DNA of 64,000 bases from Arthrobacter sp. ZGTC412 (GCF_002929215.1 NZ_PJII01000004.1:1-64000); one strand, 5' to 3'; shown: positions 46,782 through 56,623, counted from the stretch's first letter. Program-made: numbers and translations. Notes: generated by a model not told the origin, from the letters alone.

Positions 46782-48278
46782 TCAGCCGAACTGGATCCAG
46801 GTGGTCTTCGTCGCCGTGTAGTTATCAAAGGCATGCAAGGACAGATCCCGGCCAAAACCGGACTGCTTGAAGCCGCCGAAGGGCGTGGTGTTGCCCAAGG
46901 CATCCACCGTGTTCACAGATACAGTTCCAGCAACCAAATCCCCTGCCACACGGTGCGCCCGGGACAGGTCCGAGGTCCACACGGAGGCCGCCAATCCGTA
47001 GTCCGTGGCATTAGCCAGCCGCACCGCCTCGTCCTCTTTGTCGAAGGCATGCAGCACGGCAACGGGCCCAAAGATCTCCTCCCGGTGAACGTCGTGCTCC
47101 GCCCCCAGCCCACCCAGCAGCGTCGGTTCCAGATACGCGTCGGAGCCGCGGATTTCACGCCGCTCACCGCCGAAAAGCACCTCACCTTCGGCCCGCCCGC
47201 GCTTGATCCAACCCTCAACGTCGTCCGTGTGCGCGCTGCTGATGAGGGCACCGTTGCCCCCTAACCCTGCGAGAGGATCAGCAGGCAGATAGCCCGCCGC
47301 AGCAGCGACAAGCAGCGCAGCAAACTCGTCATGGATCTCCCGCTGCACCAGGATGCGGGAATTCGCTGAGCACACCTGGCCCTGGTTGTAGAAGGCTCCG
47401 AAGGCCGCCTTGGCAGCCGCTGTGGCGAGATCGGCGGTATCGGCGAAAACAATGTTGGAACTCTTCCCGCCGGCTTCGAGGCTCAGCCGCTTCAGATTGC
47501 TGCGGCCGGACGCCTCCAGCAGGGTCCGCGACACGGCAGTGGAACCTGTAAACGCCAAGGCATCGACGTCCATATGGTGTGCCAGCGCGGCGCCCACCTC
47601 GCGGCCGGTCCCCGTCACAATATTCAGCACGCCATCGGGAAGGCCGGCCTCGGCGGCCAACTCGGCGAGCCGCAGGACGCTGAGTGACGTTTGCTCGGCG
47701 GGCTTGAGGACCACCGTGTTTCCGGCGGCGAGCGCCGGGGCAAGCTTCCACACCGCGATCTCAAGCGGAAAATTCCACGGCACGATGGCGGCGACCACTC
47801 CCAGGGGTTCACGGGTCACCAAGGCCGTCGCACCGGGCTGGACGGCGGGCATTTCCCCACTCTGCTTATCCGCCGCTTCCGCGTACCAGCGCAGGGTGGA
47901 GATGGCCCCGGGGACATCCACTGTGGTGGTCTGCAGGATCGGTTTGCCGCTGTCCAGGGTTTCGAGCAGTGCCAACTCGTCGGCATTTTGCTCCAGCAGT
48001 GCCGCCAGTGCCAGCAGCAGGCCCTTGCGCTTTTCCGCTCCCAGGCGGGACCACGAAGGAAAGGCCCGCCGGGCAGCTGCTACGGCAGCATCCGCGTCGT
48101 CAGGACTGCAAGCGGCCAGTTCAGCCAGGACGCGTCCGTCAACAGGACTCCAGGTGGGACGCACCCTTTGCCCGCCCGCGCTGGCGCGGCGGCCGCCGAT
48201 AAACGACCGGCCGTCGATCGTCAACGCGTCTGCGCGCGCCTGCCAGTCGAAGGAAGTCAGGGTGGAGGTGGTGTTCAT
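46782..48278 (-). CDS. NAD-dependent aldehyde dehydrogenase (betaine/aminobutyraldehyde type)
   Basis: This 498-residue enzyme starts at 48278 (MNTTSTLTSFDWQARAD) after CAGGAG. The catalytic Cys is in FYNQGQVCSANSRI and the Glu in LSLEAGGKSSNIV, and it ends PFGGFKQSGFGRDLS. The pattern is that of gamma-aminobutyraldehyde or betaine-aldehyde dehydrogenases (PuuC-like). It lies between an APC permease and the divergent copper amine oxidase, so it should oxidise the aldehyde produced by that oxidase to an acid. The substrate is not determined. Confidence 0.93.
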   Translation of the reverse strand: MNTTSTLTSFDWQARADALTIDGRSFIGGRRASAGGQRVRPTWSPVDGRVLAELAACSPDDADAAVAAARRAFPSWSRLGAEKRKGLLLALAALLEQNADELALLETLDSGKPILQTTTVDVPGAISTLRWYAEAADKQSGEMPAVQPGATALVTREPLGVVAAIVPWNFPLEIAVWKLAPALAAGNTVVLKPAEQTSLSVLRLAELAAEAGLPDGVLNIVTGTGREVGAALAHHMDVDALAFTGSTAVSRTLLEASGRSNLKRLSLEAGGKSSNIVFADTADLATAAAKAAFGAFYNQGQVCSANSRILVQREIHDEFAALLVAAAAGYLPADPLAGLGGNGALISSAHTDDVEGWIKRGRAEGEVLFGGERREIRGSDAYLEPTLLGGLGAEHDVHREEIFGPVAVLHAFDKEDEAVRLANATDYGLAASVWTSDLSRAHRVAGDLVAGTVSVNTVDALGNTTPFGGFKQSGFGRDLSLHAFDNYTATKTTWIQFG

Positions 48279-48320
48279 AGTGGCTCCTGGTTTTAGTTTC
48301 ACTGGTTCAGTGCGTGGTGG

Positions 48321-48848
48321 TTAATGCACGACGGCGGCAGGGTCTGCGGCGCCGACGGTTGAGGGCGGTTGGACTGGGCCAGGTGGCCTCAGGCTTCGGC
48401 CCTCGCCGCGGCGGGTAAGGCGGAGGGCGGTCGAGGCAGCCAGCAGGCACAGCAGTTCGACTCCGATCAGGGCGGGCATTGCGCCGTCGTGGCCTGCGGA
48501 TTCATAGGGGATCCTGCCGTTGTGGGCAACCTCTGCGGCCGCCCCGTGATGGCTCCCGGCTCCGGGTGCCACAAGCAGGACCAGATGGATGAGGACCATG
48601 GCGGCACTCATCGCCAGGAGATGGCCCGCGGCCCGTCCTGAGCAGATCCGTCCGGCCCGCATGGGAGTGGTGCACGCCAGGCAAGCAATTCCCATGGCTG
48701 CCATCCACCACGCCATCGCACCGGAGGGCCCGCTGGCGGCGGCCACCAGATGCGCGGTTGCGCTGACTGCCGCAGCCGCACCAACGAGGCCGGCAGGAAT
48801 GAGCGCACGCTGGAGGCGCTCCGGCCGCAGGGCGACTTGCTGGTCCAT
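48321..48848 (-). CDS. Membrane protein of unknown function
   Basis: This 175-residue protein has four hydrophobic segments ([80 protein letters not shown]). A histidine-rich loop ([14 protein letters not shown]) near residue 98 could bind a metal. The start at 48848 follows AGGAG. It precedes the aldehyde dehydrogenase by about 42 bases, and is divergent from the copper amine oxidase, so a role in copper handling is conceivable. No family recognised. Confidence 0.75.
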   Translation of the reverse strand: MDQQVALRPERLQRALIPAGLVGAAAAVSATAHLVAAASGPSGAMAWWMAAMGIACLACTTPMRAGRICSGRAAGHLLAMSAAMVLIHLVLLVAPGAGSHHGAAAEVAHNGRIPYESAGHDGAMPALIGVELLCLLAASTALRLTRRGEGRSLRPPGPVQPPSTVGAADPAAVVH

Positions 48849-48968
48849 AGTTCTCCTGGCTGCCCGGCGTCCCCGAAGTTGAGGACTTTACGCCCGGCCT
48901 GTGAAGTGGGTAACATCAAAGCGTTGGTTGAACAGTTGTACCACCAAAATTCGACTTCAGGAAGTGCC

Positions 48969-51005
48969 ATGACCCTTCAGACGACTCCTCCGGCCCCGAA
49001 GACGCGGGCCCCGCAGGCGCAGGCCCCAAAGACGCAGGCCCCGCACATGCAGCATCCCCTCGCACAGCTCACCGCCGTCGAAATCCATGAAGCCCACCGA
49101 ATCCTCGCCGAGGCGGGACTCGTCTCTGACACCACCCGCTTCGCCTACCTCGGACTGGTCGAACCGCCGAAATCGGCATTCCAGGCGGATGCTGCTCAAG
49201 CCGACCGCCAAGTCCGTGCCATGCTGTGGGACGCCGCACTGTCGCGCTCCCTCGACGTTCGCCTTTCCCTGGCCGCAGGGCTGGTAACCGATCAGCGCGA
49301 ATTGGACCCCGCCGTCGACGGCCAACTGCCGGTCCTCCTGGAGGAGTTTGGGATCATCGAGGACATCCTGGCCGCCGACCCCCAGTGGAAGGCAGCACTG
49401 TCAAGCCGTGGGTTGGTCCCGGAGCAGGTGCGCGTCGCCCCGCTTTCCGCAGGCGTGTTCGAGTACGAAAATGAGGAGGGGAAGCGGCTTCTGCGTGGCC
49501 TCGGCTTCCGCCAGGACAACGCTGCGGACCACCCGTGGGCACACCCAATCGACGGCCTGGTCGCTTTCGTTGACGTGGAAAACCACCGGGTGGACCACCT
49601 GATCGACGACGGCCCGGTTCCCGTTCCGGACGTCAACGGCAACTACACGGACCCAGCCGTTCGTGGCGAGCTCCGCGCGGACCTAAAACCCATTGAGATC
49701 ACCCAGCCTGAAGGCCCCAGCTTCACCCTCGACGGCAACCACCTTTCCTGGGCTGGCTGGGACCTGCGCGTGGGCTTCGATGCACGGGAAGGACTCGTCC
49801 TCCACCAGCTGCACCACACGCTCAAGGGTCGCAGGCGGCCGGTTGTCCACCGTGCGTCCATCTCCGAAATGGTGGTCCCCTACGGCGACCCCTCCCCCTA
49901 CCGGAGCTGGCAGAACTACTTCGATTCCGGCGAGTACCTTGTGGGCCGGGACGCGAACTCGCTGAGGCTGGGCTGCGACTGCCTGGGTGACATTACGTAC
50001 ATGTCCCCCGTGGTTGCCGATGACTTCGGAAACCCGCGCACCATTGAGAACGCCATCTGCATCCACGAGGAAGACGCAGGAATCCTTTGGAAGCACACCG
50101 ATGAGTGGGCCGGCTCCAATGAGGTCCGCCGCAACCGCCGCCTGGTGGTTTCCTTCTTCACCACCGTGGGCAACTACGACTACGGCTTCTACTGGTACCT
50201 CTACCTGGACGGCACCATCGAGTTCGAAGCGAAGGCCACCGGCATCGTGTTTACGGCAGCGCTCCCGGACAGGGCGTACCCCTACGCCTCGGAGATTGCT
50301 CCCGGCCTTGGCGCGCCGTACCACCAGCACCTCTTCAGCGCCCGGCTGGATATGATGATCGACGGCGACACGAACCGCGTAGAGGAATTGGACCTCGTGC
50401 GCCTCCCGAAGGGACCCGGAAACCCGCACGGCAACGCCTTCACGCAGAAGCGCACCCTGCTGGCCCGCGAGTCCGATGCAGTCCGGGACGCCGACGGAGC
50501 CAAGGGCCGCGCCTGGCACATCAGCAACCCGGATTCCCTGAACCGCCTGGGCCACCCGGTGGGCTACACGCTCTACCCGGAGGGCAACCCGACCCTTGCC
50601 ATGGCGGATGACTCCTCGATCGCCTCCCGGGCGGCCTTCGCACGGCACCACCTCTGGGTCACACGGCACGCCGAGGATGAGCTCTACGCCGCCGGCGACT
50701 TCGTCAACCAGCACCCGGGCGGCGCCGGGCTCCCCGCGTATGTGGCACAGGACCGCGACATCGACGGCCAGGACCTCGTGGTCTGGCACTCATTCGGCCT
50801 GACCCACTTCCCCCGCCCCGAAGACTGGCCCATCATGCCCGTGGACACAACCGGCTTCACCCTGAAGCCACATGGCTTCTTCGACGAAAACCCCACGTTG
50901 AACGTGCCGTCATCCGCCAGCGGTCACTGTGCTTCCGAAAGCCAAACGGCGGGTACCGCCCACCCCGGGACGGCAGGCCGCGGGACGGGCATCTGCGGAC
51001 ACTAA
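48969..51005 (+). CDS. Copper-containing primary-amine oxidase
   Basis: This 678-residue quinoprotein oxidises primary amines to aldehydes with release of ammonia and hydrogen peroxide. The topaquinone precursor is Tyr403 in TVGNYDYG, the catalytic base is Asp319 ([10 protein letters not shown]), and copper ligands include His452 and His454 (YHQH). These are offset by 21 from the Arthrobacter globiformis phenethylamine oxidase numbering (Tyr382, Asp298, His431/433), which fits an N-terminal extension. That extension is low complexity ([18 protein letters not shown]). The start at 48969 follows AGGAAG. The enzyme is cytosolic. Substrate specificity cannot be read, but phenethylamine/tyramine-like amines are usual for this group. 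Confidence 0.96.
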   Translation: MTLQTTPPAPKTRAPQAQAPKTQAPHMQHPLAQLTAVEIHEAHRILAEAGLVSDTTRFAYLGLVEPPKSAFQADAAQADRQVRAMLWDAALSRSLDVRLSLAAGLVTDQRELDPAVDGQLPVLLEEFGIIEDILAADPQWKAALSSRGLVPEQVRVAPLSAGVFEYENEEGKRLLRGLGFRQDNAADHPWAHPIDGLVAFVDVENHRVDHLIDDGPVPVPDVNGNYTDPAVRGELRADLKPIEITQPEGPSFTLDGNHLSWAGWDLRVGFDAREGLVLHQLHHTLKGRRRPVVHRASISEMVVPYGDPSPYRSWQNYFDSGEYLVGRDANSLRLGCDCLGDITYMSPVVADDFGNPRTIENAICIHEEDAGILWKHTDEWAGSNEVRRNRRLVVSFFTTVGNYDYGFYWYLYLDGTIEFEAKATGIVFTAALPDRAYPYASEIAPGLGAPYHQHLFSARLDMMIDGDTNRVEELDLVRLPKGPGNPHGNAFTQKRTLLARESDAVRDADGAKGRAWHISNPDSLNRLGHPVGYTLYPEGNPTLAMADDSSIASRAAFARHHLWVTRHAEDELYAAGDFVNQHPGGAGLPAYVAQDRDIDGQDLVVWHSFGLTHFPRPEDWPIMPVDTTGFTLKPHGFFDENPTLNVPSSASGHCASESQTAGTAHPGTAGRGTGICGH

Positions 51006-51094
51006 CCCTTCCCTGCCGCGGGGGCGCACAGCCGCGTCCCCGCGGTGGTAGGGTGCGGTCCGAGCCACCAACCGTCCGCAACCGAAGGAGCCGC

Positions 51095-51700
51095 ATGCCC
51101 CGCTTGGTAGACCACCAGGAACGGCGCCGTTCGATCATCGAGACGACGTGGCGGCTGATCGCCGGAGAGGGGATCGAGAATGCCAGCATGCGCGATATCG
51201 CACGGGAATGCGGCTACGCGGCCCCCGGGGTTCTGGCGCACTATTTCCCCAACAAGGACGCCTTGCTGCTGGCCTCCTACGAGCTGATCTGCGAGCGCAC
51301 CAACGAACGTATTGCGGCGGGCACGGCTGGCCGGCGCGGCCTTTCGGCACTGCGCAGCCTGTGCCTGGAAATCATCCCCGCCGATCCCCTCACCATGGTT
51401 GAAGCCCGTGTGGCGGTCTCCTTCTGGCAGCGGGCGCAGACGGAGGATGCGCTCCGTGCCGTGGGCCGCGATGCCCTGCTGCACTGGCGCGGCCTGATGA
51501 TGGGCTTCCTCGCGCAAGCGGAGTACGACGGCGAATGCGATCCGTTGACGGACCCGGACGCAGTCGCCGACGAACTCCTGAACATCATGATGGGCCTGCA
51601 CGTCACGGCCATGCTGGACCCGGACGCGGTCACCGGTTCACGGCAGCGCCACCTCGTGGAGCGCGCACTGGCAAGGCTCGCGACGGAAAAACGCCCGTAG
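51095..51700 (+). CDS. TetR family regulator
   Basis: This 201-residue regulator starts at 51095 (MPRLVDHQERRRSIIETTW) after AAGGAG. The N-terminal helix-turn-helix is SMRDIARECGYAAPGVLAHYFPNKDALL. The C-terminal helical part is like BetI-type regulators, with the block ARVAVSFWQRAQTEDALRAVG. It lies about 90 bases after the amine oxidase on the same strand and is likely to control that locus. The ligand is probably the amine or its aldehyde. Confidence 0.92.
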   Translation: MPRLVDHQERRRSIIETTWRLIAGEGIENASMRDIARECGYAAPGVLAHYFPNKDALLLASYELICERTNERIAAGTAGRRGLSALRSLCLEIIPADPLTMVEARVAVSFWQRAQTEDALRAVGRDALLHWRGLMMGFLAQAEYDGECDPLTDPDAVADELLNIMMGLHVTAMLDPDAVTGSRQRHLVERALARLATEKRP

Positions 51701-51750
51701 TCCTGCTTCTGCTTTCTTTCATACTCAGACAGCGTCCGGGCTACTGGGGC

Positions 51751-52665
51751 CTAGCCACGTGCTGCCCGGGCGGCTACGACCTGCTGCCGCACTGCTTGGG
51801 CCACGGCACGCACCCGGGCCGTGGGACGGTGGGACTTCAGGTGGGCAAGAACCGTCTTCAGCTCCGGCACGTCATCGCGGATTTCGACGGCGGCGAGCTT
51901 GCCGCCGTCGTAGGTGAACTGGTGCTGGGGGCGTTGGTGAAGAATCGAATACCCCAGTCCCCGCGCCACGAACGTCCGCACCGTTTCATAGCTTCCCGAG
52001 CGGAACCTCACATCGGGTTCCTGGCCGCCCAGCCGGGCGATGGAGAGCATCAGGTCCCTTGTATGCGGCAGGTCCAGCAGCACAAAGGACTCATCCTTGA
52101 GCGCGGATAGGGACACTTTTTTCGACCCGGCGAGCTTGTGCCCGGGCGGTAGTGCCACGTATGGCCGGACAGTGTCCACGACGGAGCGCGCGATCACGTC
52201 CGGCAGGTCCAGGTCATAGCAGAGGGCCAGGTCCGCCTGGCCGCTCAGCAGAGCAGCGATGCAGCCTGAGGTGTCAGTTTCAAGCACTTCGGTTTCGAGG
52301 GCAGGGTGGTCCTCGCGCAATTTGGTCAGGACGCCGGGAAGCAGGAAGGGAGCCAGCGTACTGAAGCACGCAATGCGAATGCGCCCTGAGACACTCTGGT
52401 GCTCGCCGCGGGCGTGATCGATGCTCTCTTCCACCTGCGCCAGGATGGCCTGCGCATCGCGGACGAACAGTTCCCCGGCCGGCGTCAGCACCAGCCCCTT
52501 GGACCGCTGCCGGATGAAGAATTGGGTGCCCACATGGCGCTCAAGTTGCGCAATGGCTGCCGACACGGCGGACTGCGCCACATTCAGGCGGGCCGCTGCC
52601 CCCGTCATTGACAGCTGTGCTGCCGCTTCCACGAAGTAGCGCAACTGGGTCAGTGTCACATCCAT
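51751..52665 (-). CDS. LysR family regulator
   Basis: This 304-residue LysR regulator has the N-terminal winged helix (LTQLRYFVEAAAQLSMTGAAARLNVAQSAVSAAIAQLERHVG) and a C-terminal periplasmic-binding-like effector domain (LEVLETDTSGCIAALLSGQADLALCYD). It is divergent from the RidA-DUF1028-M20-aspA run and its start is about 135 bases from the RidA start, the usual layout for a LysR activator of the next operon. It is convergent with the TetR gene. The inducer is unknown. Confidence 0.94.
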   Translation of the reverse strand: MDVTLTQLRYFVEAAAQLSMTGAAARLNVAQSAVSAAIAQLERHVGTQFFIRQRSKGLVLTPAGELFVRDAQAILAQVEESIDHARGEHQSVSGRIRIACFSTLAPFLLPGVLTKLREDHPALETEVLETDTSGCIAALLSGQADLALCYDLDLPDVIARSVVDTVRPYVALPPGHKLAGSKKVSLSALKDESFVLLDLPHTRDLMLSIARLGGQEPDVRFRSGSYETVRTFVARGLGYSILHQRPQHQFTYDGGKLAAVEIRDDVPELKTVLAHLKSHRPTARVRAVAQAVRQQVVAARAARG

Positions 52666-52800
52666 GCCAAAGAGACTACACCTTCATCAGATTCGCCGAT
52701 GCAATCGTTCTGAAAGAACTGTTGGACAGATTCAAGGGAGGCCCGGAAGCTGAAGGATACGAGCAACAGCTTGAACCACGAATCGAAAGGCAGCAGCCAA

Positions 52801-53223
52801 GTGAAGCACCAGCGCATCCGCACGTTCAATACAAAGGACACCTATCCAGAGCAAAACCTGGACAACGATCTCTGCCAGGCCGTGGTTGCCAACGGCGTGG
52901 TCTACCTGCGCGGCCAGATCGGGCAGGACCTGGAAACGCGGGAATCGGTGGGTATCGGCGATGTGGAAGCCCAGACGGAGAAGGCCATGGCCAACATCGA
53001 CATGCTGCTTAAGGAAGCCGGGGGCAGCCTCGAGGACATCGTCAAGGTGACGGTCTATCTCGTCGATCCGCGCTACCGTGAAACCGTCTACCGCACCATG
53101 GGCCAGTGGCTCAAGGGCGTGTTCCCCGTATCCACCGGAATCGTTGTCCAGGCTCTCGCGCGTCCGGAGTGGCTTGTGGAAATAGACGCCACCGCCGTGC
53201 TCTCAACGGAGGGACAGCAGTGA
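52801..53223 (+). CDS. RidA family protein
   Basis: This 140-residue protein starts with GTG at 52801 (VKHQRIRTFNTKDTYPEQ); AAAGG lies 10 bases upstream. A TTG start at 52771 is possible. RidA enzymes hydrolyse reactive enamine/imine intermediates from PLP enzymes and related reactions. Typical blocks are GVVYLRGQIGQDLETRE and DIVKVTVYLVDPRYRE; the late Arg-rich segment and Glu residue near LARPEWLVEIDATAVL are also typical. It overlaps the DUF1028 gene by four bases. It is the first gene of a catabolic operon, so it may remove intermediates formed by the enzymes that follow. Confidence 0.92.
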   Translation: MKHQRIRTFNTKDTYPEQNLDNDLCQAVVANGVVYLRGQIGQDLETRESVGIGDVEAQTEKAMANIDMLLKEAGGSLEDIVKVTVYLVDPRYRETVYRTMGQWLKGVFPVSTGIVVQALARPEWLVEIDATAVLSTEGQQ

Positions 53224-53891
53224 CCTTCAGTATCGCCGCCACGGACGGGCAAGGACGATTCGGCATCGCTGTTTCATCTTCCTCCCCGGCCGTTGCCGCA
53301 CGGTGTGTGCACCTGCGTGACGGAATCGGTGCCGTCAGTTCCCAAAACATCACCGACCCCCGGCTGGGTGCCGCGCTCCTTGACCGCCTGCAAGCCGGCT
53401 ATTCCGCCCAAGAAGCCATCGCCGCCGTCGTCCATGAATCACCAGCGGTGGATTACCGGCAGTTGGTGGTGCTGGATGCAGAGCGGAGTTCCGCTGTTTT
53501 CAGTGGTGCGCACACACTGGGCATTTCCGGCGAGGGCCGCAGCGCAAACAGCGTAGCCGCAGGCAATATGCTCGCTGATCCCGCTGTCGCCCAGGCACTG
53601 TGTGACGGCTTTGAAGCAACGGCAGGAGAGCTCGAAGTCCGGCTCCTGGCCGCCCTCCGCGCAGCGGAGGCCGCTGGCGGCGAGGCCGGCCCTGTCCGCT
53701 CCGCCGGCATCTCGGTGGTTTCCGGTCACGGGTGGCGCGACACTGACCTGCGCGTGGACTGGCATGAAGACCCGATCGCGGAGCTCGGGCAACTGCTGGA
53801 AGTCTGGCTGCCGCAGCGCCAGGACTATGTCATCCGCGGGCTCGATCCCGCAGCTTCGGTGGGATACGGGGTACCCGGCGATGCACGTTGA
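53220..53891 (+). CDS. DUF1028 family protein
   Basis: This 223-residue protein belongs to the DUF1028 family, thought to be Ntn-hydrolases. Typical blocks are FSIAATDGQGRFGIAVSSSSPAVAARCVHLRDGIGAVSSQN, then DPRLGAALLDRL, SGEGRSANSVAAGNML and DLRVDWHEDPIAELGQL. The GTG start overlaps the RidA stop (GTGA) and the tail overlaps the M20 gene by 11 bases. The tight coupling suggests a shared pathway with the amidohydrolase that follows. The reaction is unknown. Confidence 0.9.
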   Translation: MTFSIAATDGQGRFGIAVSSSSPAVAARCVHLRDGIGAVSSQNITDPRLGAALLDRLQAGYSAQEAIAAVVHESPAVDYRQLVVLDAERSSAVFSGAHTLGISGEGRSANSVAAGNMLADPAVAQALCDGFEATAGELEVRLLAALRAAEAAGGEAGPVRSAGISVVSGHGWRDTDLRVDWHEDPIAELGQLLEVWLPQRQDYVIRGLDPAASVGYGVPGDAR

Positions 53892-55038
53892 GCAGCCAGG
53901 CATGGTGAGTCCGGCCCGTCGGCGTGCCAAGGTGCTCGGCACCGTTGCCGCCGAACACCAAGACCTGGTCCAACTGTCCGAGACACTCCACGCCAACCCA
54001 GAGCTCGGCTGGCAGGAACACCGCGCCGCCGCCTGGACGGCCGAGTACCTTGAACGGCGTGGTTTCGAGGTTGAACGGGAGTACCTGGGGTTCCCCACGG
54101 CCATCCGGGCAGTCCTTGGAAAGGGCACCCGCCGTATCGGCCTCATGGCAGAGTATGACGCCCTTCCTGGCCTGGGCCACGCGTGCGGCCACAACATCAT
54201 CACCGCTATCGCCTGCGGCGCGGCCCTGGCGCTGGCAGAGTTCACGGCCGAGCATGACCTGACTGTCGAGGTCTACGGAACCCCGGCGGAGGAAGGCGGC
54301 GGAGGGAAGATCGAACTGCTCAAAAAGGGGGCGTTCCTGGGTCTGGACCTGGCCATGATGGCACACCCCAGCCCGGTGGATTCCGCTGAAGCACGCCCGT
54401 ACGCCGTGGCCCACAGCCACGTGGAATACCGGGGCAAATCAGCCCATGCTGCTGCGTATCCGGATCAAGGCGTCAATGCAAACGATGCTTTCATCATTGC
54501 CCAGGTGGCACTGGGTTTGCTCCGGCAGCAGTTGCCTGCAGGAACCCGCATCCACGGCATCCAAACGCGCGGCGGTGAAGCGCCCAATGCCATACCCGAA
54601 AAGACCGAGGGCCGCTGGTACGTCCGCGCCGAATCACTTGCACAGCTGGAAAAGCTGGAAGAGCGTGTCCAGCGGTGCTTCGAAGCCGGGGCCCTGGCTT
54701 CGGGCTCGGAACTGTCCATCACACCGGAGTCGGAACCCTATTCGGAGTTCCGTACTGACTTGCGGGCTTTGGAACTGTATGTCCTGAATGCCGAGTCCCT
54801 CGGCCGCGACTTTAACGCACCACCGGAACAGGCCACCATGAACCGGGCATCAACAGACATGGGCAATGTGTCCCAGGTGGTTCCGGCCATCCACCCCTAC
54901 ATCGGGCTCGGCTGCTTCCCCGCCGCCAACCACCAGCCCGAGTTCGCCGCCCACTGCATCGGCGAAGCAGCAAACCGTGCCATTTACGACGGCGCAGCCG
55001 CCCTGGCCCTCACCGCCTTGGACTACCTGGCAGAGTAG
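53881..55038 (+). CDS. M20 family metallo-amidohydrolase
   Basis: This 385-residue zinc hydrolase resembles aminoacylases and p-aminobenzoyl-glutamate hydrolase-like M20 enzymes. Metal-binding blocks are GLMAEYDALPGLGHACGHNII and GTPAEEGGGGKIELL, and the dimerisation/substrate block is VEYRGKSAHAAAYPDQGVNANDAF. The start at 53881 (MHVEQPGMVSPARRR) overlaps the DUF1028 gene. As it precedes aspartase, a likely role is releasing aspartate from an N-acyl or N-carbamoyl derivative or from a peptide, but the substrate cannot be read from sequence. Confidence 0.92.
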   Translation: MHVEQPGMVSPARRRAKVLGTVAAEHQDLVQLSETLHANPELGWQEHRAAAWTAEYLERRGFEVEREYLGFPTAIRAVLGKGTRRIGLMAEYDALPGLGHACGHNIITAIACGAALALAEFTAEHDLTVEVYGTPAEEGGGGKIELLKKGAFLGLDLAMMAHPSPVDSAEARPYAVAHSHVEYRGKSAHAAAYPDQGVNANDAFIIAQVALGLLRQQLPAGTRIHGIQTRGGEAPNAIPEKTEGRWYVRAESLAQLEKLEERVQRCFEAGALASGSELSITPESEPYSEFRTDLRALELYVLNAESLGRDFNAPPEQATMNRASTDMGNVSQVVPAIHPYIGLGCFPAANHQPEFAAHCIGEAANRAIYDGAAALALTALDYLAE

Positions 55039-55069
55039 CCAGGCTGTTCCCCAAACCAGAAACAGGACC

Positions 55070-56488
55070 ATGACAGATCAACCTTCGGCTCCCGTCGCAT
55101 CTGTGCGGCGGGAGCATGACAGTCTCGGGGACAAGGATGTCCCCGCGGAAGCCTATTGGGGCATCAGCACCATGCGGGCAGTAGACAACTTCCCCGTCAG
55201 CGGACGGACCATCGGCACCCTGCGTTCCCTGCTGTGGGCCCTGGGTGCCGTGAAGTATGCGGCGGCCCGCGCCAATGAAGGCCTCGGCCTCCTCGAACCC
55301 GGCAAATCCGCAGCCATTCAGAAGGCCGCACGGGAGGTCATGGACGGGCTGCTGGACACGCAGTTCGTCGTGGACACCATCCAGGGCGGCGCGGGGACCA
55401 GCACCAACATGAACGCGAACGAGGTCATCGCAAACCGCGCCCTCGAACTACTCGGTAATGTGAAGGGCGACTACGCCGCCCTGCACCCGATAGACGACGT
55501 CAACCGCAGCCAGTCAACCAACGACGTGTACCCAACAGCCATCAAGATCGCACTCCAGCGGGAAATCACTAGACTGTGCGCAGAGCACGGCAGGCTTATC
55601 AAAGCCTTCGATGCAAAGGCAGCCGAGTTCGACGGGATCATCAAGGTGGGCCGCACCCAGCTCCAGGACGCGGTGCCCATGACTTTGGGGCAAGAGTTCG
55701 GCGCCTTTGCCGAGACCCTGCGTGAGGACAGCAGCCGCCTGCTCGAACTCCTGCCGCACCTCAGTGAATCAAACCTTGGGGCGACGGCCATCGGAACCGG
55801 CATTACGGCACCTTCCCGGTACCGGGAAGCCGTCATCCGTGAGCTGAACGCGGTCACAGGGTTGGAGCTCAGCTCGGCGGGCAACCTCGTGGAAGCCACC
55901 AGTGACACAGGCGTGTTTATGCTCGTATCCGGGGTGCTGAAGAGGGCCGCCGTGAAACTCTCAAAGATCTGCAATGACCTGCGTTTGCTCTCCTCCGGTC
56001 CGCAGACGGGCTTCGGTGAGATCTTCCTGCCAGCGGTACAGGCGGGATCATCCATCATGCCTGGCAAGGTCAACCCGGTCATCCCCGAGATGGTCAACCA
56101 AGTGGCCTTCCGTGTCATCGGTGCAGACGCGACTGTCACCATGGCAGTGGAGGGCGGTCAACTCCAGCTCAACGCCTTCGAGCCGGTCATCGCCGATTCC
56201 CTCCTCGAGTCGATAGCCTGGCTCACTGTTGCGTGCCGCCAGCTGAGGACCCACTGCGTGGATGGCATCACGGCGAACATTCAGATGCTGCAGCAACGCA
56301 TGGCTGATTCCATCAGTGTGGTCACCGGCTTGGCTCCTATAATCGGCTACTCTGCGGCAGCCGAACTCGCCAAGGAGGCCCTGGCCACGAACCGGAGCAT
56401 CGCAGAACTAGTCATGGTGCGGGGCCTGCTGGGCCAGCAGGAAATGGAGGCCGCCCTTTCCGCGCGGTCCCTGGCTGGGCTCGGCTAA
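55070..56488 (+). CDS. aspA: Aspartate ammonia-lyase
   Basis: This 472-residue member of the aspartase/fumarase superfamily converts L-aspartate to fumarate and ammonia. The signature is GSSIMPGKVNP, and other typical blocks are GGAGTSTNMNANEVIANRALELLG, DDVNRSQSTNDVYPTA and VGRTQLQDAVPMTLGQEF. The start is the ATG at 55070 following CAGGA. It begins 32 bases after the M20 gene and is followed by a canonical hairpin and T run. The last residues are typical of aspartase rather than fumarase. The operon context suggests degradation of an aspartate-containing compound. Confidence 0.94.
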   Translation: MTDQPSAPVASVRREHDSLGDKDVPAEAYWGISTMRAVDNFPVSGRTIGTLRSLLWALGAVKYAAARANEGLGLLEPGKSAAIQKAAREVMDGLLDTQFVVDTIQGGAGTSTNMNANEVIANRALELLGNVKGDYAALHPIDDVNRSQSTNDVYPTAIKIALQREITRLCAEHGRLIKAFDAKAAEFDGIIKVGRTQLQDAVPMTLGQEFGAFAETLREDSSRLLELLPHLSESNLGATAIGTGITAPSRYREAVIRELNAVTGLELSSAGNLVEATSDTGVFMLVSGVLKRAAVKLSKICNDLRLLSSGPQTGFGEIFLPAVQAGSSIMPGKVNPVIPEMVNQVAFRVIGADATVTMAVEGGQLQLNAFEPVIADSLLESIAWLTVACRQLRTHCVDGITANIQMLQQRMADSISVVTGLAPIIGYSAAAELAKEALATNRSIAELVMVRGLLGQQEMEAALSARSLAGLG

Positions 56489-56520
56489 AGCTCGTCCACA
56501 CGAGTCTCAGGAATATGGCT

Positions 56521-56553
56521 CGACGGCGGCACTTTACGCAAGTGCCGCCGTCG
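56521..56553 (+). terminator. Intrinsic terminator after aspA
   Basis: A 14-base stem (CGACGGCGGCACTT and its complement) with a five-base loop, followed by GGCCTTTTC, is 33 bases past the aspA stop. It is the only member of the GACGGCGG family in the window with an evident T run. Confidence 0.8.
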
Positions 56554-56589
56554 GGCCTTTTCATGCAAGCGTTGGGCAGAGCGACGCAA

Positions 56590-56623
56590 CGAAGGGGACC
56601 ATGCAACGGCATGATCCCCTTCG
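56590..56623 (-). terminator. Hairpin terminator after the monooxygenase gene
   Basis: An inverted repeat (CGAAGGGGA...TCCCCTTCG with inner CATG pairing) begins 27 bases past the monooxygenase stop at 56650 on the minus strand. It lies between convergent genes. Confidence 0.65.

Noticed and set aside
49683-50789. 368-codon minus-strand open frame opposite the copper amine oxidase
   Set aside because: It is a shadow of the oxidase codons, with no ribosome site and no recognisable domain.
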